Positions 28,453 through 37,381 of a DNA stretch of 64,000 nt are shown here, piece after piece. Below the pieces are notes generated by a model. That model did no database searches, had not been told where the DNA came from, and saw only the letters and a list, made by a program, of their open reading frames with translations. This DNA comes from VMDJ01 sp038144195. Its GTDB lineage: Bacteria > Pseudomonadota > Gammaproteobacteria > Chromatiales > Chromatiaceae. The stretch covers positions 682,001 through 746,000 of the forward strand of contig JAYQNH010000002.1 of assembly GCA_038144195.1 (NCBI GenBank), in the 5' to 3' direction. Each line of letters starts with the position of its first letter. Within the stretch, counting starts at the first letter, position 1. The position numbers and the translations under genes were made by a program.

Positions 28453-28940
28453 TCAGCAAACTCCAAACGCTCAGCAAACTTATCCAATGCGGCTTGCGCG
28501 CAAACAGCATCTTTATCGCCACCCGGCGCACCTGAGACACCAATTGCACCCACGCGCTGACCACCAGCAATAATCGGTAAGCCACCTTCAAGCATCAGCA
28601 AACCCGGCACCTCGTTGAGCTCAGGTCGAATATCTTCGCGGTTCTTGCGCAGCTCGCCAGACGGAATGCCCGCCATGATCACCGCATTGGCTTTATCTTC
28701 AGCTAACTGAATAGTGAAACGTGCTGCCAGATCATCGCGCAAGGTCGCGCGCTCATTGGCACCGCGATCAACCACCACCGCCGTCACCTGATAGCCCTGC
28801 TCACGGCAATGCATCACCGCTTCATTCGCCAGATCACGCGCCAGCTCCATGCCCACATGTCGCACGCCCACGGTATCGCCCGCCATCGCGGTGCTCTGTG
28901 ACAGCAAAAGTGCGCCCAATAGATACTTTTTCTCGATCAT
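28449..28940 (-). CDS. Exported GlcG/HbpS-like protein
   Basis: GlcG/HbpS-family (DUF336) protein of 163 residues with an N-terminal signal peptide (KKYLLGALLLSQSTAMA). The fold is recognised by VTAVVVDRGANERATLRDD, the Ala-rich helix and the C-terminal GGLPIIAGGQRVGAIGVSGAPGGDKD. Family members include haem-binding HbpS and GlcG of unknown role. The exact function here is unknown. It stands alone, divergent from leuS. Confidence 0.85.
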   Translation of the reverse strand: MIEKKYLLGALLLSQSTAMAGDTVGVRHVGMELARDLANEAVMHCREQGYQVTAVVVDRGANERATLRDDLAARFTIQLAEDKANAVIMAGIPSGELRKNREDIRPELNEVPGLLMLEGGLPIIAGGQRVGAIGVSGAPGGDKDAVCAQAALDKFAERLEFAD

Positions 28941-29056
28941 CGTCTTCCCCTAAAAACGTGCTGAATACGCCCAGTTTAGCTAAGTCTGGCGCCTGTTGAA
29001 GGGGCTTTTGCGGTATCCTACGAAGCTATTTTTACTACACCGATTTTAGTGTGCAC

Positions 29057-31606
29057 ATGGAACAGCAGTACGACCCATCCACCCTCGAACAAACCGCGCA
29101 ACAGCAGTGGGAAGACCAACAGTCCTTCAAGGCAACCGAAGACGATAGCAAAGAGAAATTCTATTGCTTATCAATGTTTCCCTACCCCAGCGGCAAGCTG
29201 CACATGGGTCACGTGCGCAACTACACCATCGGTGATGTGGTCTCACGCTATCAGCGCATGCTCGGCAAAAATGTACTTCAACCGATGGGTTGGGATGCCT
29301 TTGGTCTGCCTGCTGAAAATGCTGCCATCAAAAACAAAACCGCACCTGCTGCTTGGACACGTTCAAACATCGAGTACATGAAAGCTCAGCTAAAGCGTTT
29401 AGGCTTTGGTTACGACTGGGATCGAGAGCTGGCAACCTGCGATGCAGACTACTACCGTTGGGAGCAATGGCTGTTCACCCGTATGGTGGAAAAAGGTTTG
29501 GCCTATCGCAAAACCGCAACGGTTAACTGGGACCCGGTTGACCAAACGGTTCTGGCTAACGAGCAAGTTATCGATGGCAAGGGTTGGCGCTCTGGCGCAC
29601 CGGTTGAAAAACGCGACATCGAACAATGGTTCTTAAAGATCACCGACTACGCACAAGAGCTACTCGATGATCTGGATAAGCTACCGGGCTGGCCTGAGCA
29701 GGTCGTCACGCAACAACGTAACTGGATTGGTCGCTCAGAAGGCGTGCAGATGCACTTCGGTATCGAAGATCGCGATGACACCATCGAAATCTATACCACC
29801 CGTCCCGACACCTTAATGGGTGTGACCTATCTCGCGGTTGCCGCTGAACATCCATTGCACTCGAGCAAGCCAAAGATAACGATGAGCTCGCTAGCTTCAT
29901 TCAAGAGTGCAAGCAAGGTGGCGTATCCGAAGCTGAAATCGAAACGATGGAAAAGAAAGGCCAACCGATTGGTCTCAACGCTATCCATCCTGTCACTGGC
30001 GAAGCTATGCCTGTGTATGCCGCCAACTTTGTGTTGATGAGCTACGGCACAGGCGCGGTTATGGCCGTGCCTGCACATGATCAGCGCGATTGGGAATTTG
30101 CTGAAAAATACGGTATCGAAAAGAAACAAGTGATCATCACTGCAGATGGTTCTGACTGCAGCATTGATGACCGCGGCCTATGTCGAGAAAGGCGTACTGG
30201 CTAACTCAGGTGAGTTCGACGGCATGGCCTCTGCTGCTGCTTTTGATGCAATCGCCTCATGGTTAGAGCGCGAGGGCAAAGGCGCAAAACAAGTTAACTT
30301 CCGTCTGCGTGACTGGGGTGTCTCGCGTCAACGTTACTGGGGCTGCCCTATCCCTATGGTGCACAAGCCCGATGGTAGCGTTGAAGCTGCGACCGAGTTC
30401 CCAGTGACCTTGCCAGAAGATGTCATCGTAGATGGTTCAGGTTCACCACTGAAAAAGATGCCTGAGTTCATTGAGCTGGCTAACGGTGACAAACGTGAAA
30501 CCGACACCTTCGATACCTTCTTCGAAAGTAGCTGGTACTACGCACGTTACTGTTGCCCCGATGCAACTAACGCGATGCTCGATGAGCGCGCCAAATACTG
30601 GCTACCTGTCGATCAATATATCGGTGGTATCGAACACGCGATTCTTCACCTGCTTTACGCACGCTTCTTTAACAAGCTGATGCGCGATGAAGATCTGATT
30701 GATAACGACGAGCCCTTCACTCGCTTACTGACTCAAGGCATGGTGATTGCCGAGACTTGGTATCGCGAGAACAGCGATGGCTCAAAAGATTGGTTTAACC
30801 CTGCAGACATCATCGACATCAAACGTGATGACAAAGGTCGTCCGTTATCCGGCATGTATGCTGGTGATAAAAAACCGGTGATCTACGGCGGCATCGAAAA
30901 GATGTCGAAGTCGAAGAACAACGGTATCGATCCTCAAGAACTGATCGACAAGTACGGTGCTGACACCGTTCGCTTGTACACCATGTTCACCGCACCACCC
31001 GATCAATCACTCGAATGGTCAAACGAAGGTGTTGAAGGTGCGCATCGTTTCTTAAAGCGTTTGTGGAACTTAGCTGCCAAACTCCAAGAGCATCTTGCAG
31101 AGGTGCCTGAGACTGGCGCGAACAAAAACGCACGTCGCGATGTGCACGAGAATCTGCAAAAAGCTTTGTTCGACTACGAGCGTCAGCAATACAACACCGT
31201 GGTGTCGAGCTGCATGAGCATGGTCAACACACTGAACAAGCTCGGCAAGAATGCCGACGACCTTGCCACCTTGCACGAAGGCCTGAGCATCGTCTTACGA
31301 TTGCTTACGCCGATTGCACCGCACGTCACTCATCACCTGTGGAACACACTTAACTTTGGTGATGACATCCTGTCTGCTGCATGGCCAGCGGTTGATCCGG
31401 AAGCACTGAAAAAAGATGCGATCGAGATCGTGGTGCAGGTAAACGGCAAGGTGCGCAGCAAAATTTCTGTCTCACCTGAGGCAAGTAAAGACGAGATTGA
31501 AGCGGCCGCTCAGCAAGATGAGCACGTTATGCGCTTTACCGAGGGCACAACCATCCGTAAAGTAATCGTCGTCCCTGGCAAATTAGTCAACATCGTGGCT
31601 AATTAA
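29057..31606 (+). CDS. leuS: Leucyl-tRNA synthetase LeuS (two frameshifts)
   Basis: Class I synthetase charging tRNA-Leu. The HIGH-type motif is PSGKLHMGHVRNYT and KMSKS is EKMSKSKNNGIDP; the editing domain and anticodon-binding C-terminus are present. Shifts at 29857 (one missing G, restoring HPLALEQAKDNDELASF) and near 30157 (one extra T, restoring DGSDAALMTAAYVEKG) both lie in the editing domain. I chose ATG 29057 over a GTG at 29051. About 850 residues. It is followed by lptE and holA in the order usual for gammaproteobacteria. Confidence 0.96.
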
Positions 31607-31616
31607 GGAAAGCATT

Positions 31617-32114
31617 ATGAAAAACATCAACGCCATCTCACGCACCCTTTGGATCAGCTTACTGATTATCGTGCTGACCGGTTGCGGCTTCCACTTACGT
31701 GGCGCACTACCGACTCTAACCATGGATAACCCGATCTACATCGCGGGCGTTGATAAAAACAGTGATCTGTATCGTGAGCTTGCACGTCAATTACGTGGCG
31801 CAAAGAGCGTGATCACTGAAACTCGCAGCCTTGCGAAAAGCGTACTGACCATTTCTAACTACCGTTCACGCGAGCGTCAGCTGACCTTGAACAGCAGCAA
31901 CCAAGCGGTCGAATACGAATTAGAAGAAAGCTTTAACTTCTCGGTTCAAACCAGCAATACCACCGTTGAAAGCCGCCCACTCAAAGTTACTCGCGTACTG
32001 GGTCGTACCGAATCTGAAACACTCGCACGTGAACGTGAAGAGCGTGAGATGCGCATCAACATGCGTCACGATTTGGTTAATCAGTTGATGTATCAACTCG
32101 CACGCATTAACTAA
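31617..32114 (+). CDS. lptE: LPS-assembly lipoprotein LptE
   Basis: Outer-membrane lipoprotein plugging LptD. The lipobox LTGC follows an N-terminal hydrophobic segment and leads into GFHLRGALPTL, the typical LptE start. The mature part (YRELARQLRGAKSVITETRS, RQLTLNSSNQAVEYELEESF) fits the family at 165 residues. It is intact, ten bases after leuS and three before holA. Confidence 0.94.
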   Translation: MKNINAISRTLWISLLIIVLTGCGFHLRGALPTLTMDNPIYIAGVDKNSDLYRELARQLRGAKSVITETRSLAKSVLTISNYRSRERQLTLNSSNQAVEYELEESFNFSVQTSNTTVESRPLKVTRVLGRTESETLAREREEREMRINMRHDLVNQLMYQLARIN

Positions 32115-32117
32115 TCT

Positions 32118-33135
32118 GTGCGAGTTCGACTCGAACAACTGCCGGCACAACTCAAGCAGGGCTTAAGTCCGATCTATCTGGTGAGTGGTGATGAGCCACT
32201 GCAACGTAACGAAGCCTGTGATGCTATTCGTGCAGCGGCGCGTGATGCCGGCTTTAGCCAACGTGAGATCTTCGAAGTCGGTACCAGCTTTGACTGGAAT
32301 CAATTACTCGCCGAAGCCAATGCACTGTCATTGTTTGCCGAACAAAAAATCATCGACCTGCGCATACCAAATGGCAAGCTTGGGCGTGACGGTGGCGCAG
32401 CACTCACCGAATACTGTAGCAATCCACCGCAAGATACTTTGTTACTGATCACCCTACCTAAGCTCGATCGCGCACAACAAAACAGCAAATGGTTTAAAGC
32501 GGTTGAGCAAAACGCCTCGATCATTCAGATCTGGCCGGTCGAACCTAAACAGCTACCCGGTTGGATTGCACATCGTTTAAAGCTAGCTGGCTTTTAACGC
32601 CACACCCGATGCCGCACAACTGTTATCCGATCGTGTTGAAGGTAATTTGCTTGCAGCCCATCAAGAGATCGAAAAGCTCAGCCTATTGCGCGAGCCCGGC
32701 CCGTTAAGTGCCGAAGACCTACTCCAAGTGATTGCTGATAGCGCTCGCTACGATGTGTTTGAGCTGGTCGATAGCGCACTGCGTGGCGAATTACATCGCT
32801 GCCTAAAAATATTAGCCGGCCTTAAAGGCGAAGGTATCGCACCACCGGTTGTGCTGTGGGCATTACATCGTGAAGTGGCGCAACTAGCGTCTTTATCTAC
32901 CGATGTAGCTAAAGGTTTGAGCATGGATCATGCGCTGACCCGCGCCAAGGTATGGGATAAACGTAAGCCACTGGTCAGCAATGCACTGAAACGACTCAAG
33001 CCACCACAATGGTTATCACTAATGGCCGAGTGTTCAAAAATAGACGCCTCAGCGAAAGGTGCCAACGAGCACGATGCATGGCAATTACTCGAGACCAGCT
33101 GCTCAACCTTGTGTGGTTATCCAACCAGCATTTAA
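32118..33135 (+). CDS. holA: DNA polymerase III delta subunit HolA (frameshifted)
   Basis: Clamp-loader subunit that opens the beta clamp. The GTG start gives RLEQLPAQLKQGLSPIYLVS and GDEPLQRNEACDAIRAAARD. A one-base excess in a T run near 32590-32593 creates an early stop. Without it the protein reads LKLAGFNATPDAAQLLSDRV and then EGNLLAAHQEIEKLSLL, to about 339 residues. Its position after lptE is standard. Confidence 0.93.
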
Positions 33136-33216
33136 GCTTCACCAAACTCGAATTTCTTCTATACTCATTTCTGACTACTCATAGAAGTAGGTCAAAAAAA
33201 TCCAAAGGAGAACTTC

Positions 33217-33694
33217 GTGAAATCATTGATTAAAGCCTTCATGGCAATCGCATTCACTATTTGGCTTTAGCCAAGCCACATTAGCTGATGGCCACGGTAA
33301 ACAAAAAGTCGTTTACCACATCAACTACGACAACCCTAAGCAGCAAGGCGGCGCCTTGCGTAACATCCAAAACCACATCAATGCCGTTGGTGCTGACAAG
33401 CTCGACTTGCGCGTGGTGTTACACGGTAATGGCTTAGCACTGCTCGTCCTACCAGAGGCACATAGCCGTTTACCAAAGTTCAAGCATGCGAATGCGAATG
33501 ATCAAATGGCCGCAAAGATCGATGGTCTGCGTAACCAAGGTGTCAGCTTTAAAGTCTGCGCCAATACGCTAAAAGGTAAAAAGGTCAATCTTGAAAGCGA
33601 TCTGCATGACGTTTCGCAAGCAGACGTTGTACCAAGTGGCGTTGCTGAACTCGCGATTCTGCAAGGCCAAGGCTTTGCTTACATCAAGCCATAA
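33217..33694 (+). CDS. Exported DsrE/DsrF-like protein (frameshifted)
   Basis: The mature part (VVYHINYDNPKQQGGALRNI, ADKLDLRVVLHGNGLALLVL, VSFKVCANTLKGK, SDLHDVSQADVVPSGVAELA, LQGQGFAYIKP) matches single-domain DsrE-like proteins with one conserved Cys. A GTG start at 33217 with AAAGGAG six bases upstream gives a signal peptide beginning MKSLIKAFMAIAFT. A shift near 33260 connects it to FGFSQATLADGHGKQ. Family members are linked to sulfur trafficking, but the role here is unproven. A bidirectional terminator follows. Confidence 0.8.
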
Positions 33695-33710
33695 ACATTA
33701 GGCCCACAAA

Positions 33711-33736
33711 AAAGCCCGCGTTTTTCAGCGGGCTTT
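33711..33736. terminator. Bidirectional terminator between convergent genes
   Basis: AAAGCCCGC (33711-33719) pairs with GCGGGCTTT (33728-33736), with A and T runs on either side. It serves the DsrE-like gene on the plus strand and the PfkB kinase gene on the minus strand. The apparent stop codon of the kinase frame falls inside the loop, which suggests that frame is shifted at its end. Confidence 0.8.
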
Positions 33737-34696
33737 AACGGCAAAGGCGCAGTTTTTAACGCGGTGGCGAAACATACCAAAGGCCGTTTCAAAACGCGCC
33801 GCAAATTCATCCATGCTAAAGCTGTGATTCTGCGGACCTTGGCTTTCGATTTTGTAGGCACCCATCAGCGAGGCAATACGTGCTGTGATATCCCAGTCGT
33901 AGCCTTTCATTAAGCCGAATAACAAGCCACCACGGTAGGCATCGCCACAACCGGTTGGGTCAACTAAGGCTTCAGGCTTAGCTACCGGAATCTCGAGTCG
34001 CTGACCTTGAGTGTAGATGTAAGAGCCTTCGCCACCGCGCGTAACGATGACCGCTTCGACCATCTCAGCGAGTTGCTCCATGGTTTTGCCGGTACGCTCT
34101 TCCATCAATTTCGCTTCGTAGTCGTTAAACGCACAGTACGTCGCTTGCTCGGCAAAGCGCGTTAGATCAGCGCCATCAAACATCGGCATGGCTTGACCCG
34201 GGTCAAAGATAAACGGAATGCCCGCTGCGGCGAATTGTTCCGCGTGCTCGATCATGCCCTGACGACCATCGGGTGACACGATGCCTAAGCTCACGCCTGC
34301 GTGATCGCTTACCTTATTAATATGAGCGTGATTCATCGCGCCTGGGTGGAACGCGGTGATCTGGTTGTCATCTTGGTCGGTCGTGATAAACGCTTGTGCG
34401 GTGAATTCTTCTTCGACCATGGTGATGCCATCACGGCTGACACCTTTGGCATCCATCCAATCGGCATACGGTTGGAAGTCGCTACCGACTGTTGCCATGG
34501 GCTTACCTTCGCCACCGAGCAGATGCAGGTTGTAGGCAATGTTGCCCGCACAACCGCCATAGTTACGGCGCATTTCTGGGACTAAAAAAGAGACATTCAG
34601 GATGTGCACTTGATCAGGCAGGATGTGATTTTTGAATTGGTCTTGGAAGACCATGATGGTGTCGTAAGCCATTGAGCCGGTGATCAGCGCAGTCAT
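33725..34696 (-). CDS. PfkB-family carbohydrate/adenosine kinase
   Basis: Ribokinase-fold kinase of the subfamily often annotated adenosine kinase. Landmarks are NYGGCAGNIAYNLHLLGG near the N-terminus and the anion-hole/catalytic motif DPTGCGDAYRGGLLFGL. The C-terminus as read (FGMFRHRVKNCAFAVKAR) is odd and runs into the terminator hairpin. A one-base shift near 33777 would instead end the protein as FGYVSPPR with a stop at 33756-33758, similar to the FGY ends of relatives. The substrate cannot be fixed from sequence; adenosine is favoured. Confidence 0.88.
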   Translation of the reverse strand: MTALITGSMAYDTIMVFQDQFKNHILPDQVHILNVSFLVPEMRRNYGGCAGNIAYNLHLLGGEGKPMATVGSDFQPYADWMDAKGVSRDGITMVEEEFTAQAFITTDQDDNQITAFHPGAMNHAHINKVSDHAGVSLGIVSPDGRQGMIEHAEQFAAAGIPFIFDPGQAMPMFDGADLTRFAEQATYCAFNDYEAKLMEERTGKTMEQLAEMVEAVIVTRGGEGSYIYTQGQRLEIPVAKPEALVDPTGCGDAYRGGLLFGLMKGYDWDITARIASLMGAYKIESQGPQNHSFSMDEFAARFETAFGMFRHRVKNCAFAVKAR

Positions 34697-34807
34697 AAGT
34701 TACCTCTAATATACGAATGCAAAATCGCTGGAAATGATGATGCATATTGCAGTGGGCAATGGTACCTTAGCGCGAGCGAATCTGCCCTAAGAAGGCAGTC
34801 AAACGCT

Positions 34808-34849
34808 GCCGTGACGTTGGTGGCACGGTGACCACACAGGCAACTGTGT
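34808..34849 (+). other. Two consecutive hairpins in leader of SoxK-like gene
   Basis: Within the 186-base gap between the kinase and the SoxK-like gene, GCCGTG (34808-34813) pairs with CACGGT (34824-34829). ACACAG (34834-34839) pairs with CTGTGT (34844-34849) around a GCAA tetraloop. An RBS (AGGAG) follows at about 34869. This may be a structured 5' leader; no known RNA family is recognised. Confidence 0.3.
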
Positions 34850-34882
34850 AGCGAGTTAATAAAACTTAGGAGTTGGACTTTC

Positions 34883-35188
34883 ATGAAAATCCAAAAATTA
34901 TTTGTTGCAGCAGCTGCTGCTCTACTTCTATCTGGTGCATCTTTCGCGGCTTCTCAAGCGGATGCGGATGCGGCGATCTCTGCGGCTAAAGCAGCTAACA
35001 AAGCGGCTAAAGGCGCTCAATGGCGTGATACCGGCAAGATGATCAAGGCGGCTGAAGCGGCAGCAAAGGAAGGCAAGTTTGATGCTGCTGTGAGCGAAGC
35101 GAAAGATGCTGAGTTCCAAGCAAGCATTGCACAACAACAAGCGAAGGGCGCGACTAACGCAGGTAACCCTTCTTACTTGTATAACTAA
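34883..35188 (+). CDS. Small exported Ala/Lys-rich protein, SoxXA-binding (SoxK)-like
   Basis: Protein of 101 residues with a clear signal peptide (FVAAAAALLLSGASFA). The mature helix-rich part has ADAAISAAKAANKAAKGAQ, the motif WRDTGKMIKAAEAAA and a tail GATNAGNPSYLYN. This layout resembles SoxXA-binding protein SoxK of sulfur oxidisers, in which EWRDT and NAG segments recur. No SoxXA genes are present here, so the assignment rests on sequence pattern alone. It is flanked by its own leader and terminator, so it is probably monocistronic and well expressed. Confidence 0.65.
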   Translation: MKIQKLFVAAAAALLLSGASFAASQADADAAISAAKAANKAAKGAQWRDTGKMIKAAEAAAKEGKFDAAVSEAKDAEFQASIAQQQAKGATNAGNPSYLYN

Positions 35189-35204
35189 GCTGCTTTAGTT
35201 GAAG

Positions 35205-35228
35205 AAGCCCGCGAAAGCGGGCTTTTTT
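35205..35228 (+). terminator. Rho-independent terminator after SoxK-like gene
   Basis: AAGCCCGC (35205-35212), a GAAA tetraloop and GCGGGCTT (35217-35224) are followed by a U run to 35228. The next gene begins at 35233, immediately downstream. Confidence 0.9.
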
Positions 35229-35232
35229 ATGT

Positions 35233-35619
35233 ATGGGTAATTTATCGATTCAGACCTTTATCAGCTTTGCCGGCGTGGGTGCGATTGCCACCGCTTTGCA
35301 GTACATCTTGCTGACCATTCAGGTCGAATTGATTGGCGTTGGCGCGGTCTTGGCGTCTTTTATTGCCTATGCGATCAGCTCGATCGTGAATTACCTGATG
35401 AAGTATCACTATGTGTTTTCATCGCAACAAAAGCACCGCAAAACCGCTCCACGCTATCTGATTATTTCGAGCATTGGTTTGGCGCTAAATACGCTGCTGA
35501 TGTATATCGGTGTGGAAGGCTTTGGCTGGCACTATCTGGCGGCGCAAATCATCGTGACCGGCATTGTGTTGGTGTGGAACTACACCGCTAGCGCGCTGTG
35601 GACCTTTCGGGTCGATTAA
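35233..35619 (+). CDS. GtrA-like membrane protein
   Basis: GtrA-family protein of 128 residues with four hydrophobic helices and the family segments FAGVGAIATALQYILL, AYAISSIVNYLMKYHYVFSS and VLVWNYTASALWTF. Relatives are proposed to flip or help transfer polyprenyl-linked sugars in surface polysaccharide modification. No glycosyltransferase is adjacent, so the substrate is unknown. Confidence 0.88.
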   Translation: MGNLSIQTFISFAGVGAIATALQYILLTIQVELIGVGAVLASFIAYAISSIVNYLMKYHYVFSSQQKHRKTAPRYLIISSIGLALNTLLMYIGVEGFGWHYLAAQIIVTGIVLVWNYTASALWTFRVD

Positions 35620-35731
35620 GCCGCACTATCAAACTTTCTAATGGCTTTGCGTTTTCGCCACTGAGCTAAATGCTCTAGAATGACGCCGTTCAACGCGATT
35701 GCGCGTAAGTTATTCATTTTGAGGAAGAACC

Positions 35732-36258
35732 ATGATCCTAGATCGCGTCCAGCCTGGTGATAAGGCCCCTGACGAAATTAACGTCATCATCGAAATCTCT
35801 GCAGGTAAAGATCCTGTGAAGTACGAGATTGATAAGCCTACCGGTGCGATGTTTGTCGACCGCTTCTTGGGTACGGCGATGTTCTACCCTTGTAACTACG
35901 GTTACGTGCCACAGACCTTGTCACTCGATGGCGACCCGGTTGATGTGATGGTGATCGCTCCTCTGCCCGTTCAAGCCGGTGCGGTAATCAAGTGTCGTCC
36001 ACTGGGTGTGTTGGATATGGAAGATGACGGCGGCGTGGATATGAAGATCCTTGCGGTACCGGTCACTAAGCTGACACCGCTTTACAAGGACATGAAGGAT
36101 TACACGATATGCCAGAAGAAACCTTGGCACGTTTGGTTCACTTCTTTGAGCACTATAAAGATCTTGAAGAAGGTAAATGGGTCAAGATGGGTGGCTGGAA
36201 AGGCGTTGATGATGCCAAGAAGGAAATCCTAGCGAGTATTGATCGCTACACCGACTAA
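35732..36258 (+). CDS. ppa: Inorganic pyrophosphatase Ppa (frameshifted)
   Basis: Family I pyrophosphatase hydrolysing PPi from biosynthesis. Landmarks are VIIEISAGKDPVKYEIDK, the signature DGDPVDVMV with metal-binding aspartates, and FYPCNYGYVPQT. The frame breaks at about 36105. One added base restores YTDMPEETLARLVHFFEHYK and then DLEEGKWVKMGGWKG to a stop at 36258, about 175 residues. TTTTGAGGAAGAACC before the ATG supplies the RBS. ppa is essential in most bacteria, so a sequencing error is likely. Confidence 0.95.
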
Positions 36259-36264
36259 ACATTC

Positions 36265-36290
36265 AGCCCCTCATTGAGGGGCTTATTACT
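36265..36290 (+). terminator. Possible terminator after ppa
   Basis: AGCCCCTC (36265-36272) pairs with GAGGGGCT (36276-36283) over a three-base loop, followed by the AT-rich but interrupted TATTACTT. The stem is strong and the U tract is weak. Confidence 0.6.
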
Positions 36291-36304
36291 TAAGGCTTCT
36301 GCTG

Positions 36305-36788
36305 ATGTCTGACGAACTCACTCACTTTGATGCCCACGGCCAAGCCCACATGGTGGATGTTGGTGGTAAGGACAGCACGCACCGTGTTGCGGTGGCGAGC
36401 GGTTCGATCACGATGGATGCCGCTACCTTAGCGTTGATCGCTCAAGGCGGTCATAAGAAAGGTGATGTGCTGGGGATTGCGCGCGTTGCGGGCATCATGG
36501 CGTCGAAGAAGACCAGTGATCTCGTACCTTTATGTCATCCACTTCCCGCTGACTCATGTGTCGATCGAGTTTGAGATCGATGAGGCAAACCATAAAGTTG
36601 ATGCCTCATGTCGTGCTGAAACGCGTGGTCAAACCGGTGTGGAGATGGAAGCACTGTGTGCGCTGCAAGTCGCTCTTCTGACGATCTACGATATGTGTAA
36701 AGCAGTGGATCGCGGCATGGTGATATCCGATGTGCAGCTTGAGCATAAGTCCGGCGGCAAATCCGGCGAGTGGAATCGCGCTCAGTGA
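36305..36788 (+). CDS. moaC: Cyclic pyranopterin monophosphate synthase MoaC (frameshifted)
   Basis: Molybdenum cofactor synthesis enzyme acting after MoaA. Landmarks are HMVDVGGKDSTHRVAVASG, LVPLCHPLPLTHVSIEFEID and the C-terminal MVISDVQLEHKSGGKSGEW. One extra C in a short C run near 36545-36547 breaks the frame inside the conserved CHPLPLTHV. Its removal gives about 160 residues. No other molybdopterin gene is adjacent. The stop overlaps the GTG start of engB (GTGA). Confidence 0.94.
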
Positions 36789-37381
36789 ACTCGACCTATT
36801 TTCAAGCCGGCTTTATTACTAGCGCGGCGAAGTTATCCCAATCACCTGAAGACAACGGTTACGAGATTGCATTTGCCGGTCGTTCGAATGCCGGTAAGTC
36901 GAGTGCGATTAATACGCTGTGCCAACAAACGGCACTCGCACGCACCAGTCGTACACCCGGCCGCACACAGTTACTGAATTTCTTTCGCATTGATGATCAA
37001 CGTCGTTTAGTTGACCTACCCGGTTATGGTTATGCCGCTGTTGCGCAAGACATCAAAGCCGATTGGCAAGGCGCGTTAGCTGATTACTTAGAAAAGCGTG
37101 AATGTTTACGCGGCGTGATCTTGATGATGGATTCGCGTCATCCACTAAAAGATTACGACATCCAAATGCTTGAATGGGCGAACCACATCGAGATACCGGT
37201 GCATGTGTTACTCACCAAAGTGGATAAGCTCAATCGCAAAGAACAAGCTATCTCGCTTGAGCGTGTTGATGCCGCACTGAAAGAGTTTAGCCTCGACTTT
37301 AGCGTTCAGTTGTTTTCATCACTGAAACGCTGGGGCGTTGATGAAGCGCATGAGAAGCTAGACCAATGGTTTGAGCTTTAA
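36785..37381 (+). CDS. engB: Ribosome biogenesis GTPase YihA/YsxC (EngB)
   Basis: TrmE-Era family GTPase for late 50S assembly. G1 is GRSNAGKSSAINTL, G3 DLPGYGYA and G4 LLTKVDK. The start is the GTG at 36785 overlapping the moaC stop, giving MNSTYFQAGFITSAAKLSQ; upstream in-frame codons belong to moaC. About 198 residues, intact. It converges on polA with a four-base overlap. Confidence 0.95.
   Translation: MNSTYFQAGFITSAAKLSQSPEDNGYEIAFAGRSNAGKSSAINTLCQQTALARTSRTPGRTQLLNFFRIDDQRRLVDLPGYGYAAVAQDIKADWQGALADYLEKRECLRGVILMMDSRHPLKDYDIQMLEWANHIEIPVHVLLTKVDKLNRKEQAISLERVDAALKEFSLDFSVQLFSSLKRWGVDEAHEKLDQWFEL

Noticed and set aside
34697..34882. A small protein or known riboswitch in the gap before the SoxK-like gene
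   Set aside because: No convincing short frame with an RBS was found and the hairpins match no RNA family I can recognise. Only the hairpins are reported.
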